DNA from: Nipponacmea schrenckii
Taxonomy: Eukaryota; Mollusca; Gastropoda; Lottiidae
Assembly (NCBI GenBank): GCA_030562195.1
Contig: CM060199.1
Location: forward strand, 31,640,338 to 31,704,337
Direction: 5' to 3'
Length of the DNA: 64,000 nucleotides
Position numbers and translations under genes: made by a program. The notes below the pieces were generated by a model that searched no databases, was not told the DNA's origin, and saw nothing but the letters and a program-made list of their open reading frames with translations. Of this stretch, positions 1 through 11,861 are shown piece after piece. How positions within the stretch are numbered: the first letter of the stretch is position 1; every line of letters begins with the position of its first letter.

Positions 1-930
1 TATATTAGTGTAGCGTGATGTATAATAGTGTAGAAAGGTGAATATTAGCGTTGAGCAATAGTGAGAGTAGAAATAAAAATGAAATGAATGGAGTTTTACG
101 TCCTATTCTTCTGCACCTTGTTAAGTACAGATTGTTTCTAGTTTGCTATGAACAAGATTGTCATTAAAGTTCTTATTTTTTGAATAACATGTTTTTGCAA
201 CATTCCCCTGTGGAGTGATGTATATTAGTGTAAAGTGTAGAGTGATGTATAGTAGTGTAGAACGGTGAGTGATGGGTAGTAGAGTAGAGCAATGTATAGT
301 AGTGTAGTGTAGATGTATAGTATTTTAGAAGGATGTAAAGTAGTGTAGAGTGAGGTATAGGAGTGTAGAGTGATGGATAGGAGTGAAGAGTGATGGGTAG
401 TAGTGTAGAGCAATGGTAGTGTAGAGTGATGTATAGTAGTGTAGAGTGATGCATAGTAGTGTAGAGCTATGTATAGTAGTGCAGTGTAGATGTATAGTAG
501 TGTAAAGTGATGTGTAGTATTGTAGAGCAATGTATATTAGTGTAGAGTGATGTATAGTAGTGTAGAACGGTGTATATTAGCGTTGAGCAATAGGTAGTGT
601 AGAGTGATGGTAGTAGTGTAGAGCAATGTATAGTGGTGTAGTGTAGATGTATAGTATTTTAGAAGGGTGTAAAGAAGTGAAGAGTGATGTATGGGAGTGT
701 AGAGTGATGGATAGGAGTGTAGATTGATGGGTAGTAGTGTAGAGCAATGGTAGTGTAGAGTGATGTATAGTAGTGTAGAGTGATGCATAGTAGTGTAGAG
801 CTATGTATAGTAGTTTAGTGTAGATGTATAGTAGTGTAAAGTAATGGGTAGTAGTGTAGAGCAATGTTTAGTAGTATAGAGTGATGTATAGTTGCAGTGT
901 AGAGCGATGTACAGTAGTGTAGAGCGATTA
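1..930. repeat. 20-bp minisatellite array
   Basis: Units of about 20 bp of the form tagtgtagagtgatgtatag run head to tail with point variants. Larger blocks recur: the variant gtgtagaacggtg occurs near 255 and 560, and a tattttagaag variant near 321 and 655, suggesting a higher-order period of about 0.3 kb. Positions ~70-208 are unique sequence interrupting the array. The long Tyr/His/Ser/Leu-rich open frames on the minus strand follow from the repeat lacking stops there and are not genes. The array runs off the left window edge. Confidence 0.95.
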
Positions 931-1135
931 TTTAATTCCGAGAAAAGTATGTCGAAAATAGCTGATTTTGATTTAATTCCGAGAAAGGTACGTCGAAAAT
1001 CAATTACTTTGATTTAATTCCGAGAAAAGTATGTCGAAAATAAATGATTTTGATTTAACTCCAAAAAAGGTATGTCGAAATTAAATTAATACAATTTATT
1101 TCGAGAAAAGTATATGGAAATTAAATAACCCACCA
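931..1135. repeat. 41-bp tandem repeat
   Basis: The phrase tttaattccgagaaaagta begins at 931, 972 and 1013, and diverged copies begin at 1054 and 1095, an exact 41-bp spacing. A further decayed copy is visible near 1160-1190. Each unit also carries a 'gtcgaaaat' segment. It directly abuts the 20-bp array. No coding potential seen. Confidence 0.93.
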
Positions 1136-1389
1136 CTATACTTTTTTTCTTCTGTTATTACAACTTATTTCGAGAAAAATATGTCAAAATTAAATAATCA
1201 ATTGGTTTTCCACATAGTAAGGTAAAATTATCGATAATATTAATTTTTTTTTCTTCTGTTAATATGGCCCAAGAACGCTTCCGTACTACCAAGGGATACC
1301 ACTGCAATGTTGCAGGTATCTACATTCGGGAAAGGTTTCTGTTAGGAAGAACCTGGTTTGATGATTGGTAACTCTGTTACCACATCAGA

Positions 1390-3620
1390 ATTAGTCAGAA
1401 AAATTTGACTAATAAGACAAATAAGACCTACCGTATTAAAAAGGTTACTGTGTTAGTCTCGCTGTGTAATTTAGACAACTGTGAAGTAAGATCAGTGCAA
1501 AACTGTCAAGTTTCCGGTGAGTCTGGTAAAAACGATCAGATAAAAAACATTACCGTACCTGATATATTGAGAAGCAAAAAAGGAAAAGGAAGGAAAAATC
1601 TAGATCGACTGGCGATCTGGATCTTGGAAGGACTAAAACAGTCGAGATGGCCAAAGACACGGGAGATCATCCACTCAAAACGTTAAAACCTTATAGGGGT
1701 TCGTTAGAAAACAGAGAAGTTATAGACAAAGCTGTCGATGATATGTTAAAGGCAGGTATTATAAGACCTAGTACATTAAATTGGAATTTTCCTGTGGTGA
1801 TAGTTGAAAAAAGAACCAAGAATTCAGATGGAACCATAAAATAATCTAAGAGATCTAAGACATCTTAATCTTCTCAAATTCTCCTCAAAAACGTATGAAA
1901 CATCTACAAATAGTATTCGATCGGACTAAGATCCCATGATTTAAAACTCAAAATCAGTAAATGTTCCTTCCTACAGAATGAGACCTCATATCTGGGATTT
2001 AGAATAACACCTGAAGGCATTAAACCAGACGAAAATTAGGTCAAGGCAATAAGACAAATGTCCCCTCCTACAATGGTCAGAGAAACACGCTCATTCTTAG
2101 GTTTAATATCCTTTTATAGAAGGTTTCTTCCAAATTGCTGAGTCAATAATAGATTTAACTAAAGAAGTATTCAAGGTTTAAGTGGATGGGTGAATGTCAA
2201 AGTGCTTTGAATATTTGAAAGATAGCCGTACTATTGTTCCATTATTAGGTTATCCTGACCCTGATTTACCCTATATTCTATATACAGATGCTAGTGACAC
2301 CTGTAAAGGGGCATGTTTAGTTCAAGTTCAAAATGAACAAGAAGTACCTGTTTATTTTCTTTCACATAAATTTTCAAAAGTCAGCTCAGAAATAGTCGGT
2401 ATTGAGAAGGAAGCATTTGATATTAACTATAGCCTTCAAAAATTGCATTTTATTTGCATGGTTCTTATTTCATTATAAGAACAGACCACAAATCTCACCA
2501 GCATATTCTTGATTCACCAATAAGAAGGTTCAAATGTGGGCTTTGAATATTATTTTCTTCTTACAACTGTAAAGTTGAATATATTAAAGGGGAATTTAAT
2601 TCTTGCATGATATGCTGTAAAGATTGCCCGATAAAGCCTCACATGATAATTTATGAGGTTCTGCAAGTGAAGAAATGGAACCTGGTATAAGAGACAACAG
2701 CTTCAAAGTGAATGTTATAAACTCAAATAAACTGAATCCTAGAGTTTACGTTATGTGCCAAGCGCCCATTATTGATGATACGAGCTAAATCCAGCATTTA
2801 AAATTGAACGAGTTTGATATGGTTGTTGAACAATCTAAAGATCAAAACATTATCAATATACTTGACAACCTAAAACAAGGGAAATGTTAAGCTCAAATAC
2901 CCAATCAATTTTTAGTAATTGAAAACCTTGTTTATTTTATGTCTGACCCTAATGGTGAACCCATAACACGTTTGTACATTCCAGAACAATTAGTCAGTGT
3001 ATTGATAACCTCCTATCATGACAAGGCAGGTCACATGGGTGTTGACGCGGTGAGTTCATTATACAGACTCCAGACTCTAGACCCGGTCAAGGCCAAAGCC
3101 TTGTAGTAATCAAGGGTCATGGAGAGTGACAAATGTGAATGGGAAGTTTCGTACTCTATGTGGTATGTATTAGTGTGTCTAGTATCTTCTTGGAATAATA
3201 AAGCTTTCTCAAGAATAATAAATATTGTTCACAGTTATTCTATTTTCACAATTTTGTATTAAAATAAATAATAAATACCAATAAATATGTTATTCATGTT
3301 GTAACAAATTTAGATGTTTTTGAGAAGAAAATATTATCCTGGAGTCTGGAGTCTGTATAATGAACCCACCGGTGTTGACGAGGTATATGACACTATGAAA
3401 ATAAAATATTATTTCCCTATGTATGTATAAACAGTTACATGAGTATTATTATCAAATGTGTGATTTGTCAAACTAGGGTTCTCACTCATCAAAACCCGAG
3501 TATGGTGCAAAGTGACATTCCACAATTTCCTCTTGCTAAAATTAGCCTAGATCTGTCAGGTCCATATCATAACACTTTATCTTCTTATGCATATAAGCAC
3601 GTTTTCCACGAAAACATCCA
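1390..3620 (+). pseudogene. Ty3/gypsy-type LTR retrotransposon pol, decayed
   Basis: Pieces of a gypsy-type polyprotein lie in order in shifting frames. At ~1645-1840 is the N-terminal reverse transcriptase segment (LKPYRGSLENREVIDK and MLKAGIIRPS). At ~1935-2130 is the RT connection (SKCSFLQNETSYLGFRITPEG and RSFLGLISFYRRFLP). At 2194-2478 is the RNase H-like region (YILYTDASDT, VYFLSHKFSK). At ~2920-3046 is the integrase HHCC region, and at ~3380-3610 the start of the integrase core (ISLDLSGPYHNTLSS). The RT palm with its YxDD motif is missing: the sequence jumps from the fingers at ~1860 to the connection at ~1930. Many stops and frameshifts, so non-functional. The integrase part is split by the element at 3048-3371. 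No LTRs seen. Confidence 0.85.
3048..3371. mobile_element. 324-bp TIR element (MULE-like, internally deleted)
   Basis: Ends are inverted copies beginning CGGTGRGTTCATTATACAG, with a short gactcca repeat just inside. It is flanked by the identical 9-mer GTGTTGACG at 3039-3047 and 3372-3380, inside the gypsy integrase coding sequence, which reads across once the insertion and one copy of the 9-mer are removed. The interior matches one arm of the foldback element at 44139-52314, then jumps to the opposite terminus, so it is an internal-deletion derivative. A 9-10-bp duplication and long inverted ends fit the Mutator superfamily; no transposase is present to prove it. Confidence 0.85.
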
Positions 3621-5800
3621 CCAATCCATACCCATTAATATCAAAACACATATTTGGCATTACAGCGACCCACTGTCCACCGTATTTATTCAAATAAACA
3701 AATCGATATTTTTACTCAAAAACCTGTGCTCATTCGTAATGCAAATAGACCCTACAAAGTGTACGTTGAGCGAACGCCTATGTCAATCCCCCAAAAAAAC
3801 CATACTACAAAATATTCACCAAATATATATATATATATACAATATTCAAAATTAATTAACATTCACATAAATTAAAGTGTTGTCTATCCACCTTGACAGT
3901 GTCGCCTGAAGTGAAGCTGACACGTACTCAACTCACGCGCATTGACACGTAATCAATGGTAGTCAATACAAATAATACATAAGGTATGGAAACACTTATC
4001 GGCGGCGATAAGAAATCGATTTCCCTCATACGAGGGAAATGAAATTGGCAAAACACACCTCGTAGAAGTATTCTGTTTGATTTTGTCCAACGATATTGGA
4101 CATATTACCCCAATGGAGACGTCACCAGGGGGTGACGTGTGATATCATCCCTAGGAATAATATCTGACATCACCCTCTGACGAGGAAATTAAAAAAAACA
4201 TTGTAAAGTTATTTTATTTTGATATTATATTAATTTCACAGTAAGTAGCACTGTCTTATAAACGATTCATTTATACAAATCTTCAAATTCCGCGTAAAAT
4301 ATCCAAGTTGGATTTTCTTACCATAAAGTTAAAGAGATACACAAGTGAAGTAGTGCCGTCCTTTTTTACCGACCTTGACCGTCAGGGAGAATTTATTTCT
4401 CACGCATGTTTATACATTTCCGTACATTTCCGCCGTTTTTTACGTATGCAAATGAACACGTCATTATTCCATATAAGGTATATGTTCTATTATGTAGAAG
4501 TCTATTCTGCAAGGCTCAATTATGTAGAAGTCTATTCTGCAAGGCTCGATAATGCAAAGTGCGTAATGTAAAGTGAATGCAGAATTTATAATGCAAAGTG
4601 TCTAATGCATAATGCATAGTGTAAATTGTTAGCTGCATTCGTGTGCCATATCACGGGATTTTGGGGTATACTCATACATTTAACATTTTTACAAATCGAC
4701 AATTGTACTTTGCAGCATTGACAAATGTATTTTGTAATATTAACATTGGTATTTAAAGCTGTAACAAAATCGAGAATATTGGCAACGTTATAGCTCCATA
4801 ATAAGTAAATATAATTTAGAATCTGATATATTGGAGATAAATCGCGAACAAAATATATTTTATTAACAGAAGCGGAAGCTCAATCTTGCACTATACCTTT
4901 AATGTCTTATTGTAAAGTGAGAGTCCGGTGTATCCGATTAACTTTAGTAAACTCTGCATTATGCGCTGTTTATAGAAAACGAAAAAGCAATTACGCAAAG
5001 TTGTCGAATTACAGTTGTTCCAAAAGCTATTTTACCTTTCGCTGCATATATTTTTCCAACAGTCTTTGGATTGTTGTTACTACTGAATCATTAAAAGTGT
5101 CTTGTCAAAACCCCAGACCACATCATTCTATAGTTGTAATCACGCCTCCAATCAGCATGATTTCTTTAAAAGCTACTTGTTCGGCTTCAAGTAATTACTT
5201 AAATCTTACACCTTTTTTATTTTAATAGCAGCAAATCTCTTGAACATTATTCTTTTGATAAAGTAACAACTATTTTTAATACATCTATTTCTCGTATTTG
5301 GAAACCCATATTGGATAATTTAATTTTTTTTAACTAATTTATGGCTCCCACCTATCAAAGAAATCTCTATGGATCATCTTGTGCATGAATTACACGGTAT
5401 CAGGAAAGTTGAATTGTCTGATTCAGTCTTTCCTAAACGGGGTTATACTATTATCCTATTTTGGCATTAGTTTTATTGGCATTATTGTTTTCAAAAAATA
5501 TAAACTTAATTGCCTGGTGTCAGGGAAGAAATTGAGAAAACCAACAACAGAAGAATCGACGAAGAAAGCAGAAGCAGAGTACATTGCCCTTTAACAACTC
5601 CCAGTACGATCAACAATTGCACCAACAACTACATCAACAACAACATCCATTAGATTGTTCCCAGAAATACCAAGAGTACTTAAACTAAAAGAAACCAGAT
5701 CTGATACTTCTCCTGTTAAAATTTGGTTCCAGAATAAAATCATACTAAATCCACTCAAGCATCATTTTTTTTCCGAATCCGCTGTTATTACAACATTAGC
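3621..5800. other. Unclassified non-coding stretch
   Basis: No convincing gene. There is a short (AT)n run near 3823-3838, a 30-bp unit in two copies at 4491-4548 (tatgtagaagtctattctgc), and short runs of gcaaagtg/taatgca motifs at 4550-4620. Frames at 4902-5225 and 5379-5594 lack recognisable domains. Confidence 0.6.
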
Positions 5801-5805
5801 CATAG

Positions 5806-5970
5806 TTGTTCCAGTTGTTCCAGTTAGATCAATTCACAAATTAATTGATCTTGTTCCAGTAAGATCAATACGTCAATTACTTGATTTTGTTCCAGTTAGA
5901 TCAATACGTCAAATAATTGATCTTGTTCGAGTTGTTCCAGTAAGATCAATTCGTCAATTACTTGATGATG
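5806..5970. repeat. 36-bp minisatellite inside an open frame
   Basis: Four units begin with gttccagttagatcaat-like sequence at about 5815, 5853, 5889 and 5934, with a 9-bp insertion before the last. In the open plus frame (5655-6107) each unit reads as a 12-residue block like VPVRSIRQLLDF. No known domain recognised. The frame has no visible promoter or splice context and may be fortuitous. Confidence 0.75.
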
Positions 5971-6109
5971 TTCGAAATGTTTCAGTAATAATTTATCGAA
6001 CTTTTGGCAGTGTTCCTGGGTTCCAGTGTAAGCAGATAATAGATTATATGGACCGTTTTCCTTTCCTGTTGCTAAAGCTGGTGGACACCTTTTGGATATT
6101 CTGTTGAGT

Positions 6110-6680
6110 AAAACCAATGTTGGATTCTGTGTCTCTCGTGTTTGTGACATCGGATATAATTATTATATAATAGTGAGTTATTGGAGTGTGCTTGAAATCC
6201 TACCGATGTTTGTTTGTGTTTATGTGTCTTTTCGCTCTGCTTTATTATTTGCTTTCATATATCTTTCAGGGCTATGTTCAGAAACATGTGATTAGTTTCT
6301 ATAGAAAGTAATGGACAAAAAGTGACACTTTATAGGTTCTGATGTAGTCCCTTAATTTAGATTCGATTTATTTGATTTATTGTATTATTGTTTTTCACAG
6401 AAAAGGTGATGAGGGAGTGGATTATTAATCTAGATTAATGCTGACTGTGCATGCATGTTTGAAGTGGACAACTTGCATTAAAGCTACACCAGCCATTAGC
6501 ATGAATGTTGGGCATCCAGGGTACAGGTCGTGGAATAAGAGAGCCTGCCAAGTCAGGACCGAGAGCCAGAACAGAGCAGGATTCGCCGCCACCAATCTCC
6601 GATATCTCTCACCAACTTTTAGAATAAAGAATTATAAAACACAACGTGAAGTCATTTAATACGGAAGCGTATTAGGGCCA
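6110..6680. other. Non-coding stretch, nothing recognised
   Basis: AT-rich sequence with no supported gene. A GC-richer patch at ~6520-6600 stands out slightly from its surroundings but shows no family resemblance. An aataaa-type motif occurs near 6622. Confidence 0.4.
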
Positions 6681-6739
6681 TTCAATTTTTTTTTTTTGTG
6701 TAAATTTTCAAGTTAATAACTTGAATTTTCAAATCTTCA

Positions 6740-7200
6740 ACTGGCCTATCATACAATCTACCAGTTACACTAACCATACCACCCATCATACCATACCCAC
6801 CCATTCCAACTAGCATACCTCCCATCATACCATACCCATCCATTCCAACTAGCATACCTCCCATCATGCCATACCCACCCATTACAACTAGCATACTTCA
6901 TATCATACCATTCCCACCCATTACAACAGTCCTAGCATACAATCTACCAATTCCAACATGCATACCTCCAATCATACCATACCCACACTAACCATATATC
7001 CAATCATACTATACCCATCCATTCCAACTAGCATACCACCCATCATACCACACCCACCCATCCCAACTAGCATACTCCCCATTATACCATACCCATCCAT
7101 TCCATTGTATGATAGGCCTGTTGTAATGGGTGGTTATGGTATGATAGGAGGTATGCTAGTTGGGATGGGTGGGTATGGTATGATAGGAGGTATAGGTTCA
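6740..7200. repeat. 39-bp Gly/Met-coding minisatellite with orientation switch
   Basis: Units of about 39 bp (cccatcataccatacccacc on the plus strand) read on the minus strand as 13-residue blocks such as MLVGMGGYGMMGG. Around 7108-7120 the orientation flips: from there to ~7195 the same unit lies on the plus strand and reads MGGYGMIGGMLVG. The two blocks form an imperfect palindrome. It could be a low-complexity exon or simply satellite; no start, splice or flanking gene evidence supports a protein. Confidence 0.8.
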
Positions 7201-7352
7201 GCTGTAAATATACCCATATCATAACCCATTAATTTAAATGTAGCACAAGTTTGTATTGAAATATTAGGTGTTTTTATTTGATCAGATATCAAACTATGTA
7301 ACCAATATAATTGGGACAGTAGTCAGGAAAATTAAAAACATCTTAAATTATT

Positions 7353-7740
7353 ATGTGGATTCAGAGAAATCTTTCGCTTATAGGAAAATCTGTAGAAGTA
7401 CTTACAATATGTATGACTAAATTATGGTACATACTAAGAGTTCTTAATATTCCTGACTCTACTGTCTCAGAAATTAACAATGCAATTAAGAAATTCTTAT
7501 GCAGCAATAAGCCTCCATATATCAAATATTCCAGTATAATTCTTCCCTGTAGACAGGGTGGCCTAAATATACCAGATTTAACAACAAGGCAGAATTCTTT
7601 GAGAATTATTTGGATATCAAGATTTTAAGACCCCTCTTTATTTGGAAATATATTTTGTCTTTTTATCTTTTATTGAATTGTAAATGTGGCCTTAGAATTG
7701 AAGTTTTTAGTATGAAACCAATCTTTAAACCCCGTTTTTT
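7353..7740 (+). pseudogene. LINE ORF2 fragment, copy 1 (Tx1/L1-like)
   Basis: The plus frame reads LWYILRVLNIPDSTVSEIN, then IKKFLCSNKPPYIKYSSI and QGGLNIPDLTTRQNSLRIIW, a pattern typical of the region after the reverse transcriptase in L1/Tx1-type LINE ORF2 proteins. The frame then breaks, with residual similarity in other frames until ~7740. It carries no RT active site. It probably belongs to a family related to the LINE at 20-24 kb, which lacks this region, but the two cannot be aligned here. Confidence 0.65.
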
Positions 7741-7813
7741 TCCCCCATTTTATCAAAGCATCCTTTTATCATGAGATTATTTAAACCTTAAAGCACGCTC
7801 TGAACAATCTTGT

Positions 7814-8145
7814 ATGTATGACTAAATTATGGTACATACTAAGAGTTCTTAATATTCCTGACTCTACTGTCTCAGAAATTAACTATGCAATTAAGAAATT
7901 CTTATGCGGCAATAAGCCTCCATATATCAAATATTCCAGTATAATTCTTCCCTGTAGACAGGGTGGCCTAAATATACCAGATTTAACAACAAGGCAGAAT
8001 TCTTTGAGAATTATTTGGATATCAAGATTTTAAGACCCCTCTTTATTTGGAAATATATTTTGTCTTTTTATCTTTTATTGAATTGTAAATGTGGCCTTAG
8101 AATTGAAGTTTTTAGTATGAAACCAATCTTTAAACCCCGTTTTTA
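7814..8145 (+). pseudogene. LINE ORF2 fragment, copy 2 (tandem duplicate)
   Basis: Nearly identical to 7409-7739 with a 405-bp offset. Visible differences are few (for example gcagc versus gcggc in the FLC segment). The two copies are a recent local tandem duplication of a dead LINE fragment rather than two insertions. The unit between them (~7740-7813) is unrelated. Confidence 0.8.
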
Positions 8146-8464
8146 TAATAAAGCTTAATATAAGATTGGATAGATCTTCTCGAGAGCTACCACATTTGTA
8201 CAGGTCAAAATGTAGCCAAGGGTCAACGTCACAATATACGACCCTTCAAAGTTTTTTATAACTTTTAATCGTAAAAAAATCAAAATCAACATCAAAATTA
8301 AAAAATCGGTTTCCCTATATATTTCGGCAAACGTTTCTAGATTCTGTATACATCAAAAGCCAGCCCCGTGTAAGCCTATTAGCCTAGATGAGGACCGCCA
8401 GCTTGAACATTTCAAAAAGAAAGATAAATTTTCCCCCGAAAAAGGAATTATGTAAAAAATATAA
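8146..8464. other. Non-coding stretch before Helentron-like element
   Basis: No gene or repeat recognised. A short phrase (aaaatcggtttccctata) resembles one near 28258-28270 (aaaatcggcttcccataa), hinting at shared old repeat material. Confidence 0.35.
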
Positions 8465-10632
8465 GATAGCTTGCCAGGCAAGGTAATATACGCCCACTGG
8501 CAGCATTTATTTCAAATAAAAACTTTTCAGTAAGGTTACAATAAGTGGAATGAATTATTCAACCTACCAACCTATTTTATTCTAGGCTCTCTAGTTTCAT
8601 TAAAAACTGTCAAGAATTGTACCTAATAACAACTCATTAAATATTTTTCGGTATTTTTATGATTTGCAATAGGGTTCACCCTTAATAATATTTTGATATT
8701 TTTAATTCTTAATAAGGCTCATCCTTGGTTGATATTAAAAAATTTCAGCGAGTTTTGTCAAAAAGGAATGTTTAGAGTGTTCACAAGCCAAAAGTTGAAA
8801 GCGTTTTTGAAAACAGGCGCAATAAATGACACTAAATATTTTTCGATTTATCTGATTTTCAATAGGGTTTATCCTTGTGAGAAAACAAATACTAAAACCA
8901 AGTTTCATCAAAATCCATTCAAAATTGTTCTTTCTAGAGTGTTTGCGAGTTAAATTGAACGCGTTTTCAAAAACAAGGTCAATAACTTGTACTAAATATT
9001 TTTGGATTTTCAATAGGGTTCATCCTTGGGAGACAACAAATACTCCAGCTAAGTTACATCAAAATCCATTACAAATTGTTCTTTCTAGAGTCTTTACAAG
9101 CTAAAATTGAACGCTTTTCAAGAACAAGGGCTATAACTTACACTAAATATATTTCTATTTATTTGATTTATAATAGGGTTCATCCTTGGGTAAAAACAAA
9201 TACTCAAGCCAAAGTTAATCAAAATCCATTAAGAATAGTTCTTTCTAGAGTGTTTACAAGCTAAAATTGAATGCGTTTTCAAGAACAAGGGCAGTAACTC
9301 ATACTAAAAAAATTTTCAATCTAGCTGATTTTTAATAGGGTTCATCCTTGAGTTATAACACACTCTCACACCAAGTTTCATCAAATTCATCAAGAATTGT
9401 GCCATGTAGAGTGTTTACGAGGGAAAAATCGAACGCGTTAAAATATATCTAATATGAATTAGTGCCCTTGTTCTTTTAGATATTTTTAATTTTCAATTAG
9501 GCTCATCCCTTGCGATATCCAACAATTTCAGTGAGATTTGTCAACATAGGTCATGAATTGTACCTTCTAGAGTGTTTATTAGCCAAAAAGTTAAACCCGT
9601 TTTCAAACACAAGGGCAATAACTGACACTAAATATATTTCGATTTATTTGATTTTCAATAAGGTTCATCCTTGGGTAAAAACAAATACTCAAGCCAAGTT
9701 TTATCAAAATCCATTAAGAATTGTTCTTTCTAGAGTGCTTACAAGCTAAAATTGAACGCGTTTTCAAACACAAGGGCAATAACTGATACTAAATATTTTT
9801 TGATTTAAATGAATTTCAATAGGGTTCATCCTTAGGTGATTACTCATGCCAAGTTATGTCAAAATTGCTCAAGAATTGTGTTTACAAGGCAAAAATCCAA
9901 CACATTTTATAGAACAAGGGCAATAATTCCTATTAAATATATTTCGATATGTGCTATTTTCAAAAGGGTTCATTCGTTGGTGATATTAAACAATTTCAGC
10001 AAGTTTCGTCAAAATCGGTCAATAACTGTGCTTTGTAGAGTGTTTACAAGCTAAAAATTGAACGCGTTTTCAAAAACAAGGGCAATAACTGATATTAATT
10101 TTTTTTCGATTTGACTGGTTTTCAATAGGCTTCATCCTTGGGTGATAACAAATACTCAGGCCAAGTTTCATTAAAATCCATTAAAAATTGTTCTCTCAAG
10201 AGTGTTTACAAGCTAAAATTGAACGCGTTTTCAAGAACAAGGGCAATAACTCATACTAAATGTTTTTCAATTTCGCTGATTTTCGATAGGGTTTATCCTT
10301 GAGTTATAACATACTCTCACACCAAGTTTCATCAAAATCGGTCAAGAATTGCACTTTGTAGAGTGTTTACGAGCCATTCAAGAACAAGGGCACAAACTCA
10401 TACTAATTTTTTTCCGATTTCGCTGATTTTCAATAGGGTTCATCCTTGCGTGATCATAAACACTCATATTAAGTTTCATCTAAATCCGTCAAGAATTACA
10501 CCGTGTAGAGTGTTTACGAGCAATTGTGGACGGACGGACGGACCGACGGACGGACGGACGGACGGACGGACGGACGGACGGATGTGGGTGACGACAATAT
10601 ACGCCCCCCATTTCATGTGGGCGTATAAAAAA
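8465..10632 (+). mobile_element. Helentron-like (pearl/CvA-type) element, copy 1
   Basis: It begins with gatagcttgccaggcaagg, containing the perfect hairpin CTTGCC-a-GGCAAG, followed by atatacgcccactggcag. The body is an array of diverged ~160-bp units (marker 'agagtgtttacaagctaaaattgaacgcg', for example near 9088 and 9248). Near the far end is a (GGAC)n tract (10529-10581), then a terminal hairpin, tacgccc...gggcgta, ending in AAAA at ~10632. This layout (core repeats of about 160 bp, tetranucleotide microsatellite, hairpin terminus, no TIR) is that described for bivalve pearl/CvA elements and Helentron-associated non-autonomous elements. Open frames within it are repeat shadows. Confidence 0.85.
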
Positions 10633-10703
10633 CTTAGTCTTCTCCAGATCAGAAGAAAAGTTTGTTTGTGTCTTTGTGTCAGAAGATTTTAGTGAAAGTA
10701 AAA

Positions 10704-10900
10704 TGTCAGTTATTGTTTACAACAAATCAACATTGTGCTCTCCACTTACCCTCTCAGCTTTCAAGAATGGTGTTAGTGTACTACTGAACAAAATACTGAA
10801 TAATAATGGACTGTCATGTTATTCCCAATTTTTCGAGGCTGTGAATATCATGCATAATTATATGGTCAAAGTTGAACATGTTCTCGAAAAAAGAACCAAG
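10704..10900 (+). CDS. Unrecognised open frame running into assembly gap
   Basis: An open frame with an ATG at 10704 codes for MSVIVYNKSTLC and about 55 more residues (for example CYSQFFEAVNIMHNY) before entering the N run. No domain recognised. It starts directly after the Helentron-like element, so it may be flanking element coding sequence. The continuation after the gap (11401-11522) cannot be tied to it. Confidence 0.3.
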
Positions 10901-11400
10901 NNNNNNNNNNNNNNNNNNNNNNNNNNNNNNNNNNNNNNNNNNNNNNNNNNNNNNNNNNNNNNNNNNNNNNNNNNNNNNNNNNNNNNNNNNNNNNNNNNNN
11001 NNNNNNNNNNNNNNNNNNNNNNNNNNNNNNNNNNNNNNNNNNNNNNNNNNNNNNNNNNNNNNNNNNNNNNNNNNNNNNNNNNNNNNNNNNNNNNNNNNNN
11101 NNNNNNNNNNNNNNNNNNNNNNNNNNNNNNNNNNNNNNNNNNNNNNNNNNNNNNNNNNNNNNNNNNNNNNNNNNNNNNNNNNNNNNNNNNNNNNNNNNNN
11201 NNNNNNNNNNNNNNNNNNNNNNNNNNNNNNNNNNNNNNNNNNNNNNNNNNNNNNNNNNNNNNNNNNNNNNNNNNNNNNNNNNNNNNNNNNNNNNNNNNNN
11301 NNNNNNNNNNNNNNNNNNNNNNNNNNNNNNNNNNNNNNNNNNNNNNNNNNNNNNNNNNNNNNNNNNNNNNNNNNNNNNNNNNNNNNNNNNNNNNNNNNNN
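10901..11400. other. Assembly gap (500 N)
   Basis: An uninterrupted run of exactly 500 Ns, a conventional fixed-size scaffold gap; the true length is unknown. Translated frames spanning it are artefacts. Confidence 0.99.
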
Positions 11401-11861
11401 TCGTTCTCATCATAGAACTGTATACAGTTCTATGTTCTCATGAAATGCGAGAAATGCTTTCCAACATTTGTTCGGTTAACTTCATTCGGCGTTATGAAGT
11501 GGGCATTATTAGTTCGGCTTGATCTTTAATTTGTTTAGTAATATTCTTTATTCGAATGATAAATTTTTAACAACAAATTATTGATTTAGCGAACAAATGT
11601 CAAATTAAGCGTACAAATGTTGATCTTACTGTACTGTTTGACACCGAATTATTCATTAAGAATGATTAATTTTGGCAGGGATTGTCTTCCATACTCGACA
11701 GATGTTATACAATGTTGACTGAGTCCTTTGATAAGGTGTTCTAAGGATGGAAATATGTATTGGTTATGGTTAATACTACTTAATGTTAAGTATCTTATGT
11801 AATGCTACTGGTGGAAGGTATAATGTGGTTAAATTAATTTGGTATTTGGTTTTAGCCTATT
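11401..11861. other. Non-coding stretch with 24-bp palindrome
   Basis: No gene recognised. A perfect 24-bp palindrome lies at 11411-11434 (catagaactgta and its complement), flanked on both sides by ttctcat. Confidence 0.5.

Noticed and set aside
173..864. Long Tyr/His/Leu/Ser-rich minus-strand open frames
   Set aside because: They come from the 20-bp minisatellite, whose complement lacks stops in several overlapping frames; composition and periodicity are those of the repeat.
5500..5595. EAEYIAL at the end of an open frame, as in Ty1/copia RNase H
   Set aside because: No other RT or RNase H motifs nearby; too short to support.
5655..5760. VKIWFQNK resembling homeobox helix 3
   Set aside because: Only seven residues match, with no helix 1 or 2 upstream and no basic tail; treated as chance.
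10524..10581. GGAC-tract and repeated units considered as a CRISPR-like array
   Set aside because: Eukaryotic context, no uniform repeats with unique spacers; it is the tetranucleotide tract of a Helentron-like element.
8693..10692. Plus-strand frames repeating phrases like FNRVHPW and RIVLSRVFTS (also at 32615-34629)
   Set aside because: Translations of the ~160-bp Helentron-like units, without start context or domain; the same applies to the second element.
10676..11522. Apparent 200-250-residue proteins across the gap
   Set aside because: Almost all residues are X translated from 500 Ns.
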